DNA of 64,000 nucleotides from Actinoplanes campanulatus (GTDB taxonomy: Bacteria > Actinomycetota > Actinomycetes > Mycobacteriales > Micromonosporaceae). The stretch covers positions 62,001 through 126,000 of the forward strand of contig NZ_BMPW01000005.1 in NCBI RefSeq assembly GCF_014647795.1. The letters run 5' to 3'. The position numbers and the translations under genes were made by a program. Under the pieces are notes generated by a model that saw nothing but the letters and a program-made list of their open reading frames with translations, was not told where the DNA came from and did no database searches. Positions 15,582 to 25,964 of the stretch are shown one piece after another; positions within the stretch are counted from its first letter, which is position 1, and every line of letters begins with the position of its first letter.

Positions 15582-18299
15582 CGCCCAGCTTCGGGAACGC
15601 CTTGTACAGGTGGGAGGCGACCGTCCGCGGGCTGAGAAACAGCTGCGCCCCGATCTCGCGATTGGACGCCCCGGTCGCCGCCAGGCGTACCACCTGAAGC
15701 TCCTGTGGCGTCAGCCCGGCGAGCGGATCCTCGGCAGCGCGGCGGTCGGGCACCGAGACACCGGTGGCGCGCAACTCCGCGGCGGCTCGCGCCGACCACG
15801 GCGCCGCGTCCAGGGCGTCGAAGGCTTCGCGTGCCGCTTCAAGCTGGGCTCGGGCCGCGGTACGGCGCTGCTGACGGCGCAGCCATTCCCCGTACACCAG
15901 GCGGGTGCGAGCCTCGTCGAACGGCTGCCCGGCGCGGGCGTGCAGCTCCAACGCCCGCCGGTACAGGCGGTCGGCCTCGGCGTCGGCGGCGAGCAGCGCC
16001 CGGGCGCGGCAGAGCACCGCACGCGGCCGATCACGGCCCGTCGTCTCCGCCCACTGCGCGTACCGGTTCAGCGACGGTTCCGCACGGTCCGGCTGCCCTG
16101 CCCGTACGGCCGCCTCGACCTGGTCCGGCCACGCGTACCGCCAGACGAACGCATGCCGGGACGGACCCGACTGTGCCCGGTCGACCCGGTCGAGGACCGC
16201 CTCGTAGCGACCCGCGCCGAGGTCGAGCAGCACGCGTGCGTACTCCGCCCAACAGCCGCCGGGCATCCACGCCCGGCGTTCGGCGTCGCGTAGCCCGGCC
16301 GCCCCCGACGCCAGGCACTGCTGTTCCGCACCCGCGGCAGCGGACAGCCACGCCTGCAGACCGGCGAGATAGCCGGACCAGTGGGGTTGCCCGACGTCAG
16401 CGGCGAGCGAGGCCGCCTGCGCCACGGTGGCCCGTGCGGACCGGTGCCGGCCGCCGAGGACCTCGGCGACGGCCCGGATGGTCAACGCCTGGGGCAGGCG
16501 ACCGATCCGCCCCTGGGCGCGACACTCCTCGACCATCGCCTCGGCATGGTCGGACATGCCGTCGAGGTCGGCGCGGACGACGGCATGCTGGGTGACGACC
16601 ATACGCAGCTCGGCCGGCATCGAGGTGATGTCGTCCAGCGGCGGGAAGCTGTGAGCGACCACCGTGTCACCCTCCAGCATCCGCCGGACTCCGCTGTTGA
16701 TGCTGCGCAGCACGGCAGCGGGGCCGTCGCCCGGCGGATTCAGCTCTTCGGTGCGGCGTGCGAGACCCACCTGGTCGGGGTGCCGGGCACTCGACCAGGT
16801 GAGGTAGCCGGCCACACTCAGCAGGGACAGCAGGGTCGGCACGTCGCCGACCTTCGCCGCTGCCTCGTGCAACAGTCGCACCCCCGCGAGTGGCCGGCCC
16901 GTTTCGGCCTCCAGCTTGGCCCGGACCATCGCGAGCTCCGCCAGAACCGGGGGCGCCGGTGGCTCGACGGCGCGACTCAGGGCCTCGCCGGCCAGTTGCC
17001 CGGCCCGCCGCCACAGCCCCGCCTCGACCGCCGCCGCGGCCGCGGCGATCCGGCGGCGCGTGGCCTGCGCGGGATCAGCGGACAATTCAGCCGCGCGGGC
17101 GTAGGCGGCCGCCACCGCGGCCTGCCCACCCCGCTGCCGGGCGCGCAACGCCAGCTTCTCCAGCTCGCCGCCGACCGTGTCGTCGGGCCGCGTGGTGACC
17201 GCGGCGAGATGCCACGCGCGCCGGTCGTCGTCGACCGCGGCGGCCAGCGCCCGGTGCGCGGCCATCCGCGCCGCCACGTCACCGGCGAGGACCACCGCGG
17301 TACGCACCAGAGGATGCCGAAACACCACACTCGACACTCCGACGCGGACCAGTCCGGCCCGTTCGGCCGCGGCGAGATCACCGAGTCCGGCGCCGAGCGA
17401 CTCCATCGCCACGGACAGCAGACCCGGGCAACCACGGTCGTCGAGGGCGGCCACGAGCAGGCAGACACGGGTGGGCTCGGCAAGCGCCTCGACCCGCTGC
17501 CGGAACCCGGTGAGAACCCGGTCCAGCACCGGTGTCGCCGTGCCGAAGGAGAACGACAGTGGCATGGGGCCGCCGAGGCGCTGTTCGGGCGTGAGCATCG
17601 ACGGCAGCTCGACCAGCGCCAGTGGATTGCCCTGCGCCTCCGCCACGAGCTGATCGCGGACGGCCGGTGGCAGGTCCGCCGCGTGTTCGGCGACGAGCCG
17701 GGTGGCCGCCTCCGGCTCCAGCCGGCCCAGCCGCACCTCCGGCAGACCGCGCCCGGAGAAGTCGCCCTCGGACTCCCGGGTGGCGAACAGCACGGCGACG
17801 GGTTCGGCGTCCAGCCGCCGGGCGGCGAACAGCAAGGCGTCGGCCGACTCGCCGTCCAGCCAGTGCGCGTCGTCGATCAGGCACACCAGCGGCGTCGACG
17901 CGGACACCTCGACGAGCAGGTTGAGGGTCGCCAGTCCGACCAGGAACCGGTCACCCCGGTTGGTCGCTCCCAGCCCCAGCGCGCCCAGCAGGGCGCCGGA
18001 CTGCTGCGGCGGCAACGCCGGGACCCGGTCGAGCACGGGACGCAACAGGACCTGCAGGCGGCGAACGACAGGCCGGCCTCGGACTCCACCCCGGTCACGC
18101 GCAGGACCCGCGCCGGCGTGCGGGCCGCCGCGTACTCCAGCAGCGCCGACTTTCCGATACCGGCCTCACCGCGAACGACCAGGGCCCGAGGGTGGCCGCC
18201 CGCGTCGCCGGACACCAGCCGGTCGACGAGATCCTGCTCCGCCGCGCGGCCATGGAGCACGTCAGGGGTTGATCGGGAAGCTCGTGAGACCGTCAGCAT
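15523..18299 (-). pseudogene. LAL-type (large ATP-binding) LuxR regulator, interrupted by a frameshift
   Basis: When joined, the two frames give about 925 residues. The N-terminal AAA module has Walker A GEAGIGKSALLEYA and Walker B PLVCLIDDAHWLDGES, the middle is a long TPR-like region, and the C-terminal LuxR HTH is LTPQELQVVRLAATGASNREIGAQLFLSPRTVASHL (two helices). Around 18057 the frame breaks after LSFAA: adding one C restores LQVLLRPVLDRV, the expected family sequence. It is either a true single-base deletion or a sequencing error. Start ATG 18299 is likely, though a GTG nearer the conserved VLHGRAAEQ is possible. Eight bases downstream of an alpha/beta hydrolase gene. Confidence 0.8.
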
Positions 18300-18306
18300 C
18301 AGGCGA

Positions 18307-19236
18307 CTAATCCCCTCCGGTACGCCGGTGGCCGCGCCGCCCACCTGACGACGCCGGCAGGTCGTGCAGGAACGCGATCTGGTCCGCGGCGACGGCCTCA
18401 CGGGTCCGGGCGTCACTGTAGAAGGAGAAGTGTGTGCCCGCATACAGTTTCAGCGTGCCCCGCGGCGCGCGATCGGCGAGCCGACGGCACAGCTCCACGG
18501 GCGTCTGGGCGTCGGCGACGGCAGTGCACACCAGCAGCGGAACGGCCAGCCGGGCGGCCGCCTCGTCCGGGTGGTACCGCATCATCGACAGGATGCCGCG
18601 GGGCGCGACCCGGTTGCGCCAGAGCGTGCCGGGCGGCAGCGTGTTCACGTGTTCCTCCGCCTCGGCCGCGTTGGTGATCGCCACCTCGCCCGGCGCGCCG
18701 ATCAGCGGGACGTAACGGGGAGACAGGCCGAGCCTGCCGCGCAGCGTGTCCCACATGACGACCGTCATCAGCCGCAGAGCCTGCCCGGTCGACCGTCCCT
18801 CGACGCGGCGCGGAAACCCGTTGAACGGAATCTGTGCCACCACCGCTGTGATCCGCGGGTCGTCGGCGGCGGTCGTGATCGCGTGGGCGCCGCCGAGGGA
18901 GTTTCCCCACAGCATGACGCGATCGGCGTCGACGCCGTCGTCGGCGCGCGCCCACGCCACCGCCGCCCGGATCTCGGCCAGCTGCCGGCCGACGTCGACG
19001 ATCTGCCGTGGCTCGCCTCCGCTGCGGCCGAAGCTGCCGTAGTCGAACACCAGCGCTGCCAGCCCGGCAGCCGCGAAGACCTCGGCCCAGGGGAAGAGCC
19101 GATCCATCGTGCTGCCGAAACCGTTGCACAGCACCACGCAGGGCGCCGGTTGCGGCACAACCGGCCGGTAGAGACGACCGGACAGCCGGTCACGGTCGCT
19201 CGCGAAGGACACGTCGACCTCCGTAAACTTACCCAT
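18307..19236 (-). CDS. Alpha/beta hydrolase (dienelactone hydrolase/X-Pro peptidase-like)
   Basis: A 309-residue soluble hydrolase. It has oxyanion-hole strand VVLCNGFGSTMDRL, nucleophile elbow WGNSLGGAHA, acid in CTAVADAQTPVE and catalytic His in GTHFSFYSD. No signal peptide. Divergent from a TetR gene, with the TetR-like palindrome between them, and followed within 8 bp by the LAL regulator. Substrate unknown. Confidence 0.88.
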   Translation of the reverse strand: MGKFTEVDVSFASDRDRLSGRLYRPVVPQPAPCVVLCNGFGSTMDRLFPWAEVFAAAGLAALVFDYGSFGRSGGEPRQIVDVGRQLAEIRAAVAWARADDGVDADRVMLWGNSLGGAHAITTAADDPRITAVVAQIPFNGFPRRVEGRSTGQALRLMTVVMWDTLRGRLGLSPRYVPLIGAPGEVAITNAAEAEEHVNTLPPGTLWRNRVAPRGILSMMRYHPDEAAARLAVPLLVCTAVADAQTPVELCRRLADRAPRGTLKLYAGTHFSFYSDARTREAVAADQIAFLHDLPASSGGRRGHRRTGGD

Positions 19237-19257
19237 GGTCAGGATCGTAGCAACATT

Positions 19258-19276
19258 TACTTACCGAGGGTAGGTA
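19258..19276. promoter_or_regulatory. Candidate TetR operator
   Basis: TACTTACC (19258-19265), GAG spacer, GGTAGGTA (19269-19276): an inverted repeat with one mismatch just before the tetR start. A further ACTTACC half-site lies at 19228-19234, beside the divergent hydrolase start. Confidence 0.5.
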
Positions 19277-19282
19277 GCTGGA

Positions 19283-19996
19283 GTGACACGACAGCGCATC
19301 ATGGCCGTCGCGGCGGCGCTCTTCGCCGAGCGTGGCTACCGGGCGACGTCCATGCAGGAGATCGCCGAGCGGGTCGGCATCACCAAGGCCGCGCTCTACT
19401 ACCATTTCGCCGCCAAGGAGGACCTGCTGCACGAGCTGACCGCCCCGGTGCTCGACGATCTGGAGCGGGAACTCAACGAGGCGGAGGCCGCCGGCGACCC
19501 GGAGACCGTCCGCTGGCGGGCGATCGAGGCCTTCCTCGATGTGCACCTGCGGCACCGGGACACGCTGCTCATGCTGGTCCGGGACATGACCCTGCTCGTG
19601 CAGGCACCGGTCGCCGACCGGGTCAAAGCCGCGATCGCGCTGGCCAACACGCTGGTGAGCGGCCCCCGTCCGGGTCTCGCCGAGCGGGTACGCGCGGCCC
19701 AGGTCGTCGCCGGGCTCGCCGATCCGGTGGTGATGTTCCACGATGTGCCGCCGGAACGGCTACGGCGGCTGATCCTCGATGGCGCTCGCACGCTCCTGGC
19801 AGCCGGCACCCCGGCCTCCGGCCCTGCCACGCCGCCGGCACGCCGCCGATCGGGCGGGCGCCCCGCGGCGCTGACCGCGCAGGAGGCAGCCGAGATCCGC
19901 CGATTGCGGGAGACCGGCGGTCTGGGTGTGGATGAACTCGCCCAGCGGTTCGGTGTCTCCCGGGCAACCGTCTATCGCAGTATCAAAACCACCTGA
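19283..19996 (+). CDS. TetR regulator with extra C-terminal resolvase-type HTH
   Basis: A 237-residue protein, GTG start 19283. Residues about 1-50 are a TetR HTH ([29 protein letters not shown]). A ligand domain reaches about residue 175. After a Pro/Arg linker the last 45 residues, [19 protein letters not shown]...[19 protein letters not shown], match the HTH_7 domain at the end of Hin-type serine recombinases. TetR proteins normally have a single DNA-binding domain at the N-terminus, so a second one is unusual. Divergent from the alpha/beta hydrolase it probably controls. Confidence 0.88.
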   Translation: MTRQRIMAVAAALFAERGYRATSMQEIAERVGITKAALYYHFAAKEDLLHELTAPVLDDLERELNEAEAAGDPETVRWRAIEAFLDVHLRHRDTLLMLVRDMTLLVQAPVADRVKAAIALANTLVSGPRPGLAERVRAAQVVAGLADPVVMFHDVPPERLRRLILDGARTLLAAGTPASGPATPPARRRSGGRPAALTAQEAAEIRRLRETGGLGVDELAQRFGVSRATVYRSIKTT

Positions 19997-20201
19997 TGTT
20001 TTGCGACTGAGTTTTGATAAAGCGACCGCCGGCTGCGGACAGCGACAATCCCGCCGGACGAGTGCGGGTCCGGCGAGCGGGACAACTGGAGCAGCCTGCT
20101 GGACACCCGGTCCTCCTGGAGGATCCGGCCGGCCGGGCGCCGAACCTCGCCGCCGACCTGGTCCGCGGCTGCCGCGGCCTCGACGGATGGCACTCCGGCT
20201 A

Positions 20202-20732
20202 CTAGGTCAGGTCGATGGCGTAGACGCGCAGAGGTGTGCCGAGGGTCGGGTCGGTGGTCTCCCGGTCCAGGCGCATGCCGATCTTGAGCATGACGCGGGC
20301 GGAGGCCTCGTTGCCGACCTGATGGATGCTGACCAGGTGTTTCATGCCGAGGTCGTCGCGGGCGTGCGCGAGCACCGCCCGGGCGGCCTCGGTGGCGAGG
20401 CCACGGCCCCAGTGCTTGCGGGCCAGGCGCCAGCCGATCTCCACATTCGGCAGGATCTCCGGCAGGAAGGTGGGCACCGCCGGCCCGGTGAAGCCGGCCA
20501 ACTCGCCGGTGTCGCGCAGGGTGAGCGCGAACAGGCCGAACCCGTGCTCGTCCCAGTGCCGGCGCCAGGTGGCGAGACGTTCCGCGGTGCCGTCGCGGTC
20601 GAGGGGCTGCCCGTTGCGGATCCAGCGCATCACCTCCGGGTCCGCGTTGATGGCGGCCATCGGATCCAGGTCGTCGTCGGTCCAGTGGCGCAACACGAGC
20701 CGGGGTGTTTCCAAACGCGTCAAATCCCTCAC
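20202..20732 (-). CDS. GNAT-family N-acetyltransferase (RimJ/RimL-like)
   Basis: A 176-residue acetyltransferase. It opens LETPRLVLRHWTDDDLDPMAAINADPEVMRWI (strand 1 and helix 1, as in RimL), has GELAGFTG, the acetyl-CoA loop EIGWRLARKHWGRGLATEAARAVLAHA and the final VSIHQVGNEASARVMLKIGM block. Length is normal. Isolated; 19997-20201 upstream of the convergent side contains no supportable gene. Confidence 0.9.
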   Translation of the reverse strand: MRDLTRLETPRLVLRHWTDDDLDPMAAINADPEVMRWIRNGQPLDRDGTAERLATWRRHWDEHGFGLFALTLRDTGELAGFTGPAVPTFLPEILPNVEIGWRLARKHWGRGLATEAARAVLAHARDDLGMKHLVSIHQVGNEASARVMLKIGMRLDRETTDPTLGTPLRVYAIDLT

Positions 20733-20836
20733 GTGGCTGCAAACTACCGGCCGAGGCCGCCCGCCGACGAACCAGGCCCCGCCGATGTCACCGCGCTGTC
20801 GTCACGCGCGGATCTCAGGCCGTGCACACCGCCTGC

Positions 20837-23800
20837 TCATCCGGCACCCTCCGGGTCAGGCCCCGAGCACAGTGGGGGGATGCCGTTGGTCGTGGTCTCC
20901 AGGTCCAGGGTGAAGATCGAACCGCCGGCCGGGTTGGGTTCGTGGTGGACGTCGCCGTGGTTGGCGTGGGCGAGGCCGCGAACGATGTAGAGGCCGAGCC
21001 CGGTGCCGCGGACGGTGCCGGCGTCGCGGTCGGCGCGGCTGAGGCGTTCGAAGAGCCGGTTGCGGAATTCCTCGGGTACGCCGGGGCCGTTGTCCTCGAC
21101 GCTGACGTGCACGTGTCCGGGGTCGCCGGCGTCGTGGGTGATGCGGACGGCGGTGGCGCCGCCACCGTACTTGGCGGCGTTGGACAGCAGGTTGACCAGA
21201 ATCTGCTGGAGTTGGCCGGGGTGGAACAGGACGTGGGCGTTGTCGCCGTACACGGGTAAATCTTCGCTGTCGGCGGCGGTCAGCGCCTGCGCGATCTGCT
21301 GGCGCAGGTCGAGGTTCTGGCGGGCCGCGGTGAGTTTCCCGGCTTCGATGGTGACCATCGCCAAGACCTCGCGGACGATGCCGTCGAGCTGGCCGGACTG
21401 GCGGGTGATGGCGTCGATCGCGCGGGCGCGCCGGGCGTCGGTGAGGCGCGGCCAGTCGTCGGACAACAGTTCGGCGTTGCCGCGGATGCTGGTGAGCGGG
21501 TTGCCGATCTCGTGACCGAGCATGCCGATGATGTCAAGTTTCAGTTGGTTGGCGGACTCGAGTTCGGTGTTGCGTTCGGCGAGCGCGGTCGCGGCGGCGT
21601 CGCGGCCGCGCTCGGCCGCCCGGCGACGGGTGATGTCGGTGATCACGCTGACGATGTGCTTGGGCCGGCCGTCGGGATCGTGGATGAGCGAGACGGTGGC
21701 TTCGACGTCGACCCAGTGGCCGTCGGCGTGCCGGAGTCTGCCTTCATAGGTGTAGTGGTCGGCGTAGCCGGTGCACAGGTCGGCGATCAGGCGGCGGGAG
21801 TCGGCGAGGCCGCCCGGGTCGAGCAGGTCGGCGTCGGTCAGTCGCAGGAGTTCGTCGACGGTGTGGCCCAGCATGCGGGCGCAGGCGGGGTTGACGGCGA
21901 TCAACTGGCCGTCGAGGGCGCGGACGACCTGACCGGCGGCGGAGTTGGTGAACTGTGCCCGCAGCCGTTGCTCGTTCTCGGCGAGGGCCTGTTCGGCGGC
22001 CCGGAGGGCGGTGATGTCGGTGTTGATCACCAGGACCTGAGGGTCTTCGCCGTGGCCGGTGGGGTAGTGCAGGATCTGCTGGCTGAGCACGGTGACGGTG
22101 TCGCCGTGGGCGGTCCGGTGCTGGAGTTCGCCGTCCCAGTGGCCGTGGCGCAGCAGCGTGCCCGCTTGATCGTCGGCGGTGCTCATGCCGGGGAAGACGG
22201 TGCCGAGCAGCCGGTGGCTGATCTTGTGGTGGGCGGTGGTGGCGGGCCAGCCGTAGAGGCTGCTGGCGGCCCGGTTCCACCAGCGGATCGTGCCGTCGAG
22301 TTCCCGGACGATGACCGCGGCCGGTATCAGTTCCAGCAACCGGGCCTGCCGGCGCAGCTCGATGTCGGCGGCTCGGCGGTGGGTGACGTCTTCCACCTGG
22401 TTGACCAGGTAGAGCGGGTGGCCGGTGTCGTCGCGGACGGCGGCGCTGGTGACCGCTACCCACACGGTGTGCCCGTCCTTGTGCCGGTAGCGGAATTCGG
22501 CCCGGGCCGGTGCGATCGGATTGGCGGTGACCCGGGTGAGATGGTCGGTGGCGCCGGGGGCGTCATCGGGCTGTACCAGGTCCCGGTAGGTCATGCCGGC
22601 CAGTTCGGCGCGCTCGAACCCGGTGATCCGGGTCATGGCCGAGTTGGCCTGCAGATAGCGGCCGAAATTGCCAGGTTCGAGACTGATCAGGGTCAGGCCG
22701 AGCGGCGAGTTGTCGAACGTCGACCGGAACCGCTGCTCGCTGACCTCCAACTGGTTCAGCGCCCGGGTCCGGTCGGCGAGGGCGGCCATCGTCGAGGCCC
22801 GCTCCTGTCGCAGCGCGGCGACCGCGGCGTTCGCCCGCCGCAACAGGTCCTGGCGGCCGGCGGCATCGTGGGCGTGCTGCAACGCGCCGCTGAGCGCGTG
22901 TGCGAGCAGCGTGAGTTGCTGTTCGTCGGCGTCGTCGAAGGCGTGCGGGCGGCCGCTGCCGACCAGCAGCACACCTGTCACCCGTCCTTGCCCATCACGT
23001 AGCGGTGCGGCGACCAGCGACCGGGTGCCGGTCTCGGTGTTCAGCACCCGGCTCGCCCGCGGGTCGGTGGCGGTGTCGTCGCATCGCACCGGAACGCCGG
23101 CGGTGACCGCCAGACCGGTCAGCGATCGGGCGAGCGGGGCCGCCGGAATCGACTGCCCGGTGAGCCGCCCGGCTTCCGCGACCGTCCGCAGCATCTGGGC
23201 GGGTTCGTCGAGCACCTGCACCAGGCAGGCGTCGCCGTTGGGCAGAGCCGACAGGGTGCGGTCGGCTATCAGCGCCAGCACCGCGTCCCGGTCGGAGGCA
23301 GCGGCGGTGATCTCCTGCTGCACCGTGATCGTGTTCCGCAGCCGGGCGGTCTCCCGTTCGGCGAGCACGGTGGCCTGCCGGGCGGCGGTGACGTCCTCGA
23401 TCTGCACCAGTCGCTGCTGCCGGCCGCTGGGCGCGTCCATCCGGGTGTCGCTGACGCGGGCCCACACCACCTGCCCGTCCGGGCGCAGGAAACGCTGCTC
23501 GTACACCAGCGCCGTGTCCGGATCGGCGGCGATCCGGCGCCGGCGCCCACGGGAGGCGGTTTGATCGCCGGGGTGGGTGAACTCGCCACAGTCACGGCCG
23601 GTCAACTGCTCGGCCGGTCGGTCGAGCAGCCGCGACAGGGCCGGGTTGACGTTCAGGAACCGGCCCGCCTCGCCGGTGATCGCCATGGCCAGTGGGCTGG
23701 CCTCGAACGCGGCCCGGAACTGCACCTCACTGCGGCGCAACGACTGCTCGGCGGCGACCGCATCGGTCACGTCCCGGGCCGTCTCGCACACCAATCCGGT

Positions 23801-24478
23801 TCCCGGTAGCGGGGCCCCACGCCATTCCAGCCACCGGTAGCCGCCGTCGCGGGTTCGGCACCGGTTGCGGACACCTTCGCGCTGCGCCATGGCGACCGCG
23901 GAGGAGGCGTCGTCGGGATGCAGCAGTGTGATCAGGTCAAGGTCCCGCATGTCGGTTTGAGTCCAGCCGAGGACCCGTTCCCACACCGCGTTGACCCGCA
24001 CCACCCGGCCTTCCGGCGTGGTCACCGCCAGCAGGTCGGGGGTGGCGTCCAGCATCGCCTCCACCACGCCGTCGACGTCCGGCAGCGGTTGCTCGACCAG
24101 TTCGGCGATCACACACCGCCCACCGCGGCCGTCCGGCACCGCCAGCAGACCGGCCGAGACCCGAACCGTGGAGCCGCCGGCGCGGGTCACCCGGCAGGTG
24201 AGCCGCGCCGTCCGGGTCTCGGCGTCAACCACCGCCCGCAGGGCAGCGCCCACGACGGCGTGATCCTGCGGCATCACCAAATCCCGCCAGTGGAGGCCGG
24301 ACAGTTCTTCGCGGCCACGCCCCACCAGGGCACAGAACGCGTCATTGGCCTCGGCCACCACAGCACGCTGACCGGGCCGTGAGTCGATCACGACTCGAGG
24401 GACCAGGCTCCGGGCGAACGCCTCCGCCAGCGGTCCGTCCGGCTCGCCGCCTAGACGATCGAGGAACCCGACACCCAC
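20837..24478 (-). CDS. Soluble multi-PAS/GAF sensor histidine kinase
   Basis: A 1213-residue kinase from GTG 24478, chosen because GAGG lies seven bases upstream; an ATG at 24571 exists but its extension looks non-coding. Approximate order: PAS 15-125, PAS 130-245, PAS 250-370, GAF 385-530, PAS 575-700, PAS 705-830, PAS 835-960, HisKA with phospho-acceptor His about 989 (MLGHEIGNPLTS), and HATPase with ILVNLLSNAAKYG, DNGPGV and GTGLGLYI. No membrane helix, so it senses a cytosolic cue. No response regulator gene is adjacent; it is an orphan kinase. Confidence 0.92.
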   Translation of the reverse strand: MGVGFLDRLGGEPDGPLAEAFARSLVPRVVIDSRPGQRAVVAEANDAFCALVGRGREELSGLHWRDLVMPQDHAVVGAALRAVVDAETRTARLTCRVTRAGGSTVRVSAGLLAVPDGRGGRCVIAELVEQPLPDVDGVVEAMLDATPDLLAVTTPEGRVVRVNAVWERVLGWTQTDMRDLDLITLLHPDDASSAVAMAQREGVRNRCRTRDGGYRWLEWRGAPLPGTGLVCETARDVTDAVAAEQSLRRSEVQFRAAFEASPLAMAITGEAGRFLNVNPALSRLLDRPAEQLTGRDCGEFTHPGDQTASRGRRRRIAADPDTALVYEQRFLRPDGQVVWARVSDTRMDAPSGRQQRLVQIEDVTAARQATVLAERETARLRNTITVQQEITAAASDRDAVLALIADRTLSALPNGDACLVQVLDEPAQMLRTVAEAGRLTGQSIPAAPLARSLTGLAVTAGVPVRCDDTATDPRASRVLNTETGTRSLVAAPLRDGQGRVTGVLLVGSGRPHAFDDADEQQLTLLAHALSGALQHAHDAAGRQDLLRRANAAVAALRQERASTMAALADRTRALNQLEVSEQRFRSTFDNSPLGLTLISLEPGNFGRYLQANSAMTRITGFERAELAGMTYRDLVQPDDAPGATDHLTRVTANPIAPARAEFRYRHKDGHTVWVAVTSAAVRDDTGHPLYLVNQVEDVTHRRAADIELRRQARLLELIPAAVIVRELDGTIRWWNRAASSLYGWPATTAHHKISHRLLGTVFPGMSTADDQAGTLLRHGHWDGELQHRTAHGDTVTVLSQQILHYPTGHGEDPQVLVINTDITALRAAEQALAENEQRLRAQFTNSAAGQVVRALDGQLIAVNPACARMLGHTVDELLRLTDADLLDPGGLADSRRLIADLCTGYADHYTYEGRLRHADGHWVDVEATVSLIHDPDGRPKHIVSVITDITRRRAAERGRDAAATALAERNTELESANQLKLDIIGMLGHEIGNPLTSIRGNAELLSDDWPRLTDARRARAIDAITRQSGQLDGIVREVLAMVTIEAGKLTAARQNLDLRQQIAQALTAADSEDLPVYGDNAHVLFHPGQLQQILVNLLSNAAKYGGGATAVRITHDAGDPGHVHVSVEDNGPGVPEEFRNRLFERLSRADRDAGTVRGTGLGLYIVRGLAHANHGDVHHEPNPAGGSIFTLDLETTTNGIPPLCSGPDPEGAG

Positions 24479-24622
24479 AAGTTCCCTCTTCGGCCAGCCG
24501 TCGCGATTCGTTAGGGCGACGCTCACGGCTGATCGACCAGCGCGTGAGCGCACGATCGGCACGGTCCGCATCAGGGCCCGTCTGGTGGATCACCGAGATG
24601 GACCCTGATGGGACCGCGGCGG

Positions 24623-25942
24623 TCAGCCCGGGAACTCGTCGGGGTCGACGTCGGATGAGGAGGCGTTGCCGCCGAGAACCTCTTTCAGGCTGAGCTCCCA
24701 GATCGTGTACTGGCGGGAGGTGGTGGTGAACTTGAGGCTGTCGTCGAATTTGCTGAACGCGCATTCGCGGGTGAAGCGTTTGCCGTCCCAGTCCACGCCG
24801 CTGGCCAGGAAGACCTGGTAGGTGCCGTCCTTGATGCGGCCGGTCGTGACCTTCTTGTTGCCCCGGATGTAGACCGCGACGGTCGGCTTCTTCGAGCCCA
24901 CCTTCACCAGCTTGACCACGGTGTCCACCGCGTCGCCGTTGTCGATTTTGAGTTGGCCGCTGCCACCGGTGACGCGGGTCAGGTAGGTCGCGTTGGGCTT
25001 GCGGCGGATCTGATCCTTCGTCACGGCGGGCACGAACGAGCCGAATCGGTACTTCGCGGCCGGGTCGGAGGCGGCGAGCGCGGCGATCGCGGTCCTCAGG
25101 CCGGTCGCGGCATCGGTGCGGCCGAGCGCGGCGGTGGCGGAGCCGCCGGTGCAGACGCTGCGGTCGTCCGCGGCCCCGGACACCGAGGACAGCTCGTCCG
25201 CCAGGGTGGAGAGCGCGGCGACCAGGTCGCCGTGCGCGGCACTGGCCGCGGCCGGCGCCGTCAACGCGGACAGCGTGGATTCCTGGGTACGGACCTTCTC
25301 GGCCAGGGCGTCGGCGGCGCCGGCCACCGCGCGGGGCGTGGTGGCTGCCCGCAGGGCGTTGACGCCCGCGGCCAGTTCCTTGTCGGCGGCGTCCAGTGAG
25401 GCCTGGAAGGCGACCGGATCGAGCGGCGGCGCCGCGGCGGCGGCTTGCTCGGTCGGCAGGGCCGCGGTGGTGGTGGAGGTCGTGGTGGGGCCGCTGGTGG
25501 TCTCGGTGTCGCTCGCTCCGAAGACTCTGGGCGCCAGCAGGATGCCGCTGAGCAGGACCATTCCCACGGCGACGGCGAGGATCCGGGTCCGCGCGCTGAA
25601 CCGCGACCGGGCGGGAGCGGCGAAGCCGGGCGGCGGACCACCCGGCGGGAAGCCGGGGCCGGGCGGCGGACCGTACCCGGGGAAGGCGCCGGCGGGAAGC
25701 ACCCGGATGAGCACGGGCACGGTTCGGGTGGAGGCTGTGCCGGTGGCCGGGTCGACCCAGGGCAGGTCGACGTTCAGCATCACGCCGTCCGTGGCGCCCG
25801 GCGGAAAATAGATCATTGCGGGCTGACCGTCCGGGGGCGCCGCGACCGCCTTCGTCGCGCCACTCGCGGCCTCGGCCGCGGTCAGCTCGACGACGACGTG
25901 CGCGGGACCGCCGGCGAAATCGCCCCCCGTATTCACATCCAT
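24623..25942 (-). CDS. Single-pass membrane protein with Pro-rich linker and secreted domain
   Basis: About 439 residues. The N-terminal 90 residues (VVVELTAAEAASGATKAV, then YFPPGATDGVMLNVDLP) look like the beta-sandwich of DnaJ C-terminal domains. A Pro/Gly-rich stretch (PGYGPPPGPGFPPGGPPPGF) follows, then one membrane helix (ILAVAVGMVLLSGILLA), a Thr-rich spacer, and an outer helical plus beta domain with two Cys (SVCTGG, TRECAF). The start is either ATG 25942 or ATG 25978, the latter overlapping the end of the ppx/gppA gene. The pair is probably co-transcribed. Family not recognised. Confidence 0.7.
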   Translation of the reverse strand: MDVNTGGDFAGGPAHVVVELTAAEAASGATKAVAAPPDGQPAMIYFPPGATDGVMLNVDLPWVDPATGTASTRTVPVLIRVLPAGAFPGYGPPPGPGFPPGGPPPGFAAPARSRFSARTRILAVAVGMVLLSGILLAPRVFGASDTETTSGPTTTSTTTAALPTEQAAAAAPPLDPVAFQASLDAADKELAAGVNALRAATTPRAVAGAADALAEKVRTQESTLSALTAPAAASAAHGDLVAALSTLADELSSVSGAADDRSVCTGGSATAALGRTDAATGLRTAIAALAASDPAAKYRFGSFVPAVTKDQIRRKPNATYLTRVTGGSGQLKIDNGDAVDTVVKLVKVGSKKPTVAVYIRGNKKVTTGRIKDGTYQVFLASGVDWDGKRFTRECAFSKFDDSLKFTTTSRQYTIWELSLKEVLGGNASSSDVDPDEFPG

Positions 25943-25964
25943 GCTTAGAGTATCGGCGGCCCCG

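Noticed and set aside
16381-18348. A 655-codon plus-strand frame opposite the LAL regulator
   Set aside because: Same GC-driven antisense effect; the minus strand carries recognisable Walker and LuxR motifs.
20014-20205. A 63-codon plus-strand frame (MIKRPPAADSDNPAG...)
   Set aside because: No ribosome site, no family resemblance and atypical composition. 19997-20201 is left as intergenic.
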